Shown: positions 62,085-64,000 of the stretch, one piece after another
Numbering within the stretch: position 1 is the stretch's first letter
How the letters are laid out: every line of letters begins with the position of its first letter
From: Methylobacter sp.
GTDB lineage: Bacteria; Pseudomonadota; Gammaproteobacteria; Methylococcales; Methylomonadaceae
Reading direction: 5' to 3'
DNA: 64,000 bases
Assembly: GCA_030684815.1 (NCBI GenBank)
Contig: JAUXXQ010000161.1
Location: 29,646-93,645 of the forward strand
The notes under the pieces: generated by a model
Told to the model about the DNA's origin: nothing
Database searches by the model: none
Seen by the model: the letters and a program-made list of their open reading frames with translations, nothing else
Position numbers and translations under genes: made by a program

Positions 62085-63391
62085 GCGCTAGGCAACAAGT
62101 ACATGATTTACTCGATTTTATCGATGCCAGCCCAAGTCCCTGGCATGTTGTGGACACCATCGAGAACCGGCTTGCCAGCCAGACGCTGGGCTGGCAACGC
62201 CTTGATGAAAGCGCCAAATGGACGCTGCAAGCGGGCGGGCGCTATTACGTGGTGCGCGATGATTCATCTATCGTGCTATTTATCGTGGGGCAAAAACCGC
62301 TGGCCGAAACCGGCTTTAACATCATCGGCGCACATACCGACTCGCCCGGCCTGCGTATCAAACCGAATGCGGCAAGCCTCACAGATGGCCTGTTACGGCT
62401 GGGCGTCGAAATTTACGGCGGCCCGATACTGGCAACCTTTACCGACCGGGATTTGAGCCTAGCCGGACGTGTTGCTTATAAAAACGAGCAGGATGACATA
62501 GCCAGCTTGCTGGTCAAATTCGACCAACCGCTGCTGCGATTGCCCAATCTGGCCATTCACATGAACAGGGCCGTCAATGAAGACGGCCTAAAATTGCACA
62601 AGCAAATTGAATTGCCGCTAATTTTGTCGACATCGGCTGAAGAGCAACTGCCGCCCGCCTATTTTTCAACGCTGTTGCAACAGCAAACCGGCCTAGCCGC
62701 AGAACGCATCTTATCCTGGGATTTGGCCGTTTACGACACCCAAAAAGGCGCTTTCTGGGGCGCGGACAGCGAGTTTTATGCCAACAGCCAGCTGGATAAT
62801 CTGGCCTCCTGTCATGCCGCATTACAGGCCTTGCTCGATGATGCCACGCCGCAAGCGGACAGCACACGGGTCTGCGCGCTGTTCGACCATGAAGAAATCG
62901 GCAGCCAAAGCAACAAAGGCGCCGACGGCAGCTTCCTGCCCGATGTGCTCCAGCGTATCGCCTTAGCGACGGCTACCGGCAGTGAAGATATGGCACGGGC
63001 GCTGGCAAAAAGCTTCATGATCAGCGCCGACATGGCGCACGCTTATCAACCCAACTTCCCCAATGCCTACGATCCCGAGCACAAAGTCAGCGTCAATCAA
63101 GGCCCGGTGCTTAAAGTCAACGCCAATCACCGATACAGCTCGGAAATCGTCTCGATGGCGATGTTTGCCGATTGGTGCGGACAAGTCGGCGTGCCGTATC
63201 AAAGCTATTCGCACCGCTGCGACCTACCCTGCGGCAGCACCATCGGGCCGATTACCTCGGCCAAACTAGGCATCCGCTCAATCGACATCGGCAGTCCAAT
63301 GTGGGCGATGCACAGCATCCGGGAAAGCGCCGGCGTGTTAGACCACCATTATATGATCAAGGTAATGAAACGGTTTTTTGCGGCGCGTTAA
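62081..63391 (+). CDS. apeB: M18 family aminopeptidase
   Basis: A 436-residue zinc aminopeptidase. [14 protein letters not shown] near 86 and [11 protein letters not shown] near 237 hold metal ligands, [14 protein letters not shown] near 270 is the catalytic Glu pair, and [14 protein letters not shown] and [16 protein letters not shown] close the site. It trims N-terminal residues from peptides. Length is normal. It overlaps the next gene by one base. Confidence 0.95.
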   Translation: MSARQQVHDLLDFIDASPSPWHVVDTIENRLASQTLGWQRLDESAKWTLQAGGRYYVVRDDSSIVLFIVGQKPLAETGFNIIGAHTDSPGLRIKPNAASLTDGLLRLGVEIYGGPILATFTDRDLSLAGRVAYKNEQDDIASLLVKFDQPLLRLPNLAIHMNRAVNEDGLKLHKQIELPLILSTSAEEQLPPAYFSTLLQQQTGLAAERILSWDLAVYDTQKGAFWGADSEFYANSQLDNLASCHAALQALLDDATPQADSTRVCALFDHEEIGSQSNKGADGSFLPDVLQRIALATATGSEDMARALAKSFMISADMAHAYQPNFPNAYDPEHKVSVNQGPVLKVNANHRYSSEIVSMAMFADWCGQVGVPYQSYSHRCDLPCGSTIGPITSAKLGIRSIDIGSPMWAMHSIRESAGVLDHHYMIKVMKRFFAAR

Positions 63392-63870
63392 TGTCAGCCA
63401 ACCTTGTCCCCGTTGATGGCGAGCTGTATTTGCACAACAATTTTTATAGCAGAGCCGAGGCGGATCTGCTGTTTTCGCAATTACAAACCGAGCTGGATTG
63501 GCAGGAAGAACGCATTTTTATCTATGGCCGCTGGGTTAAAGTGCCCCGGCTGATGTGCTGGTATGGAAATGCGGAAGCTTGGTATCGCTATTCGGGCGTT
63601 AATCATCAGCCGCTAGCGTGGACGCCAACGTTGCAAACCATCAGGGAAAAAGTGGAGCGGCAATGCCAATGTGCATTCAATAGCGTGCTGGCTAATCTTT
63701 ACCGTGACGGCAATGACTCGATGGGCTGTCATGCCGATGATGAAAAAGAGCTGGGAGAAAATCCGCTGATTGCCTCACTCAGCCTGGGCGGCCCGCGTTT
63801 ATTCAAACTGCACCACAAAACACAGCCGGAAAAATTGGATGTGGTTTTAAATCACGGCGATTTAGGCTAA
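63391..63870 (+). pseudogene. AlkB-like dioxygenase, C-terminally truncated
   Basis: A 159-residue frame of the AlkB family of Fe(II)/2-oxoglutarate DNA repair enzymes. RWVKVPRLMCWYG, NSVLANLYRDGNDSMGCHADDE and ENPLIASLSLGGPRLF are intact, giving the first two iron ligands (HxD). The protein stops at NHGDLG, where full-length relatives continue with a strand, the third iron-ligand histidine and the RxNxTxR motif that binds 2-oxoglutarate. About 40 residues are missing, so it should be inactive. A frameshift or a rearrangement with the following convergent gene is the likely cause. Confidence 0.8.
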
Positions 63871-63904
63871 TTCCGAAATAAAAAATACCAGCCATGGCCT
63901 ATCT

Positions 63905-64000
63905 TTAGGCGGGTCGAATGAGGATGTCCCAGTTAGGCAATAAAGGATTGCGTAGCAAGCGTGCCTCGATGTCTGCCATGGCCTGCTTGGTCAGGGTGAC
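63905..64000 (-). CDS. Partial gene of unknown function, 3' end only
   Basis: The last 31 codons of a minus-strand frame that continues past the window edge, ending NPLLPNWDILIRPA and stop. No family can be assigned. It converges on the truncated AlkB-like gene with a 34-base gap. Confidence 0.45.
   Translation of the reverse strand, partial: VTLTKQAMADIEARLLRNPLLPNWDILIRPA

Overview
The window looks like chromosomal DNA of a gammaproteobacterium. The housekeeping order uppS-cdsA-dxr-rseP, the sucA-sucB-lpd operon, rnt, mlaA and alaC-hom-thrC all fit that class. A group 1d-type uptake hydrogenase operon, a NafY/NifX-type nitrogen-fixation accessory gene, a Na+-pumping OadGAB decarboxylase and very dense REP-like repeats make a type I methanotroph (Methylococcales) my best guess. 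That is inference: no methane or methanol oxidation gene lies in the window. No rRNA, tRNA or CRISPR array was recognised.

Layout. 1-4.3 kb: cell envelope and isoprenoid genes, then dsbC. 4.4-9.9 kb (minus): a 2-oxoglutarate dehydrogenase operon whose E3 lacks key catalytic residues. 9.9-11.9 kb: gene-poor stretch around an H-NS-like gene. 11.9-14.9 kb: Fur-boxed feoABC iron uptake, with a probable IS200/IS605 right-end remnant between feoA and feoB. 14.9-27.1 kb: cytochrome b561, a PP-loop/TusA sulfur pair, a CDF exporter, a single-chain MNT-HEPN protein, argJ, a Nudix-ThiE fusion, RNase T, MlaA, an HD-GYP-hemerythrin protein, DedA, NnrS and DUF2721. 27.3-29.9 kb (minus): one reading frame joining a HupE-type inner-membrane permease to a TonB-dependent outer-membrane receptor. 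30.1-33.9 kb: alaC, hom, thrC.

34-38.9 kb is an AT-richer accessory block: a small HTH gene, an attC-like site, a UG/Abi-like reverse transcriptase, a tiny membrane ORF and an ATPase/TOPRIM pair resembling the PARIS defence system. 39.3-44.1 kb carries an unknown protein, an AAA+ ATPase, and a rhodanese-ankyrin-NafY group with sigma-54-like promoters. 44.6-53.5 kb is the hydrogenase operon hupSLECDFGHIJK-hypA. 53.5-58.3 kb is a mosaic: a phasin-like gene, a transposase remnant, a broken BrnT/BrnA pair and a three-gene operon ending in a PIN-like nuclease. It is bracketed by two pairs of diverged direct repeats, one of which is the 3' end of oadB. 58.2-61.5 kb: oadGAB (minus). 61.7-64 kb: msrB, apeB, a truncated AlkB-like gene and a partial gene.

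The genes connect through nickel, iron and redox handling: the hydrogenase needs nickel, and two HupE-type permeases plus the fused receptor could supply it. FeoABC supplies iron, and the sigma-54-controlled group links to nitrogenase cofactor handling. Several unlike families of palindromic repeats fill the intergenic spaces, and one has inserted in frame into hupE.
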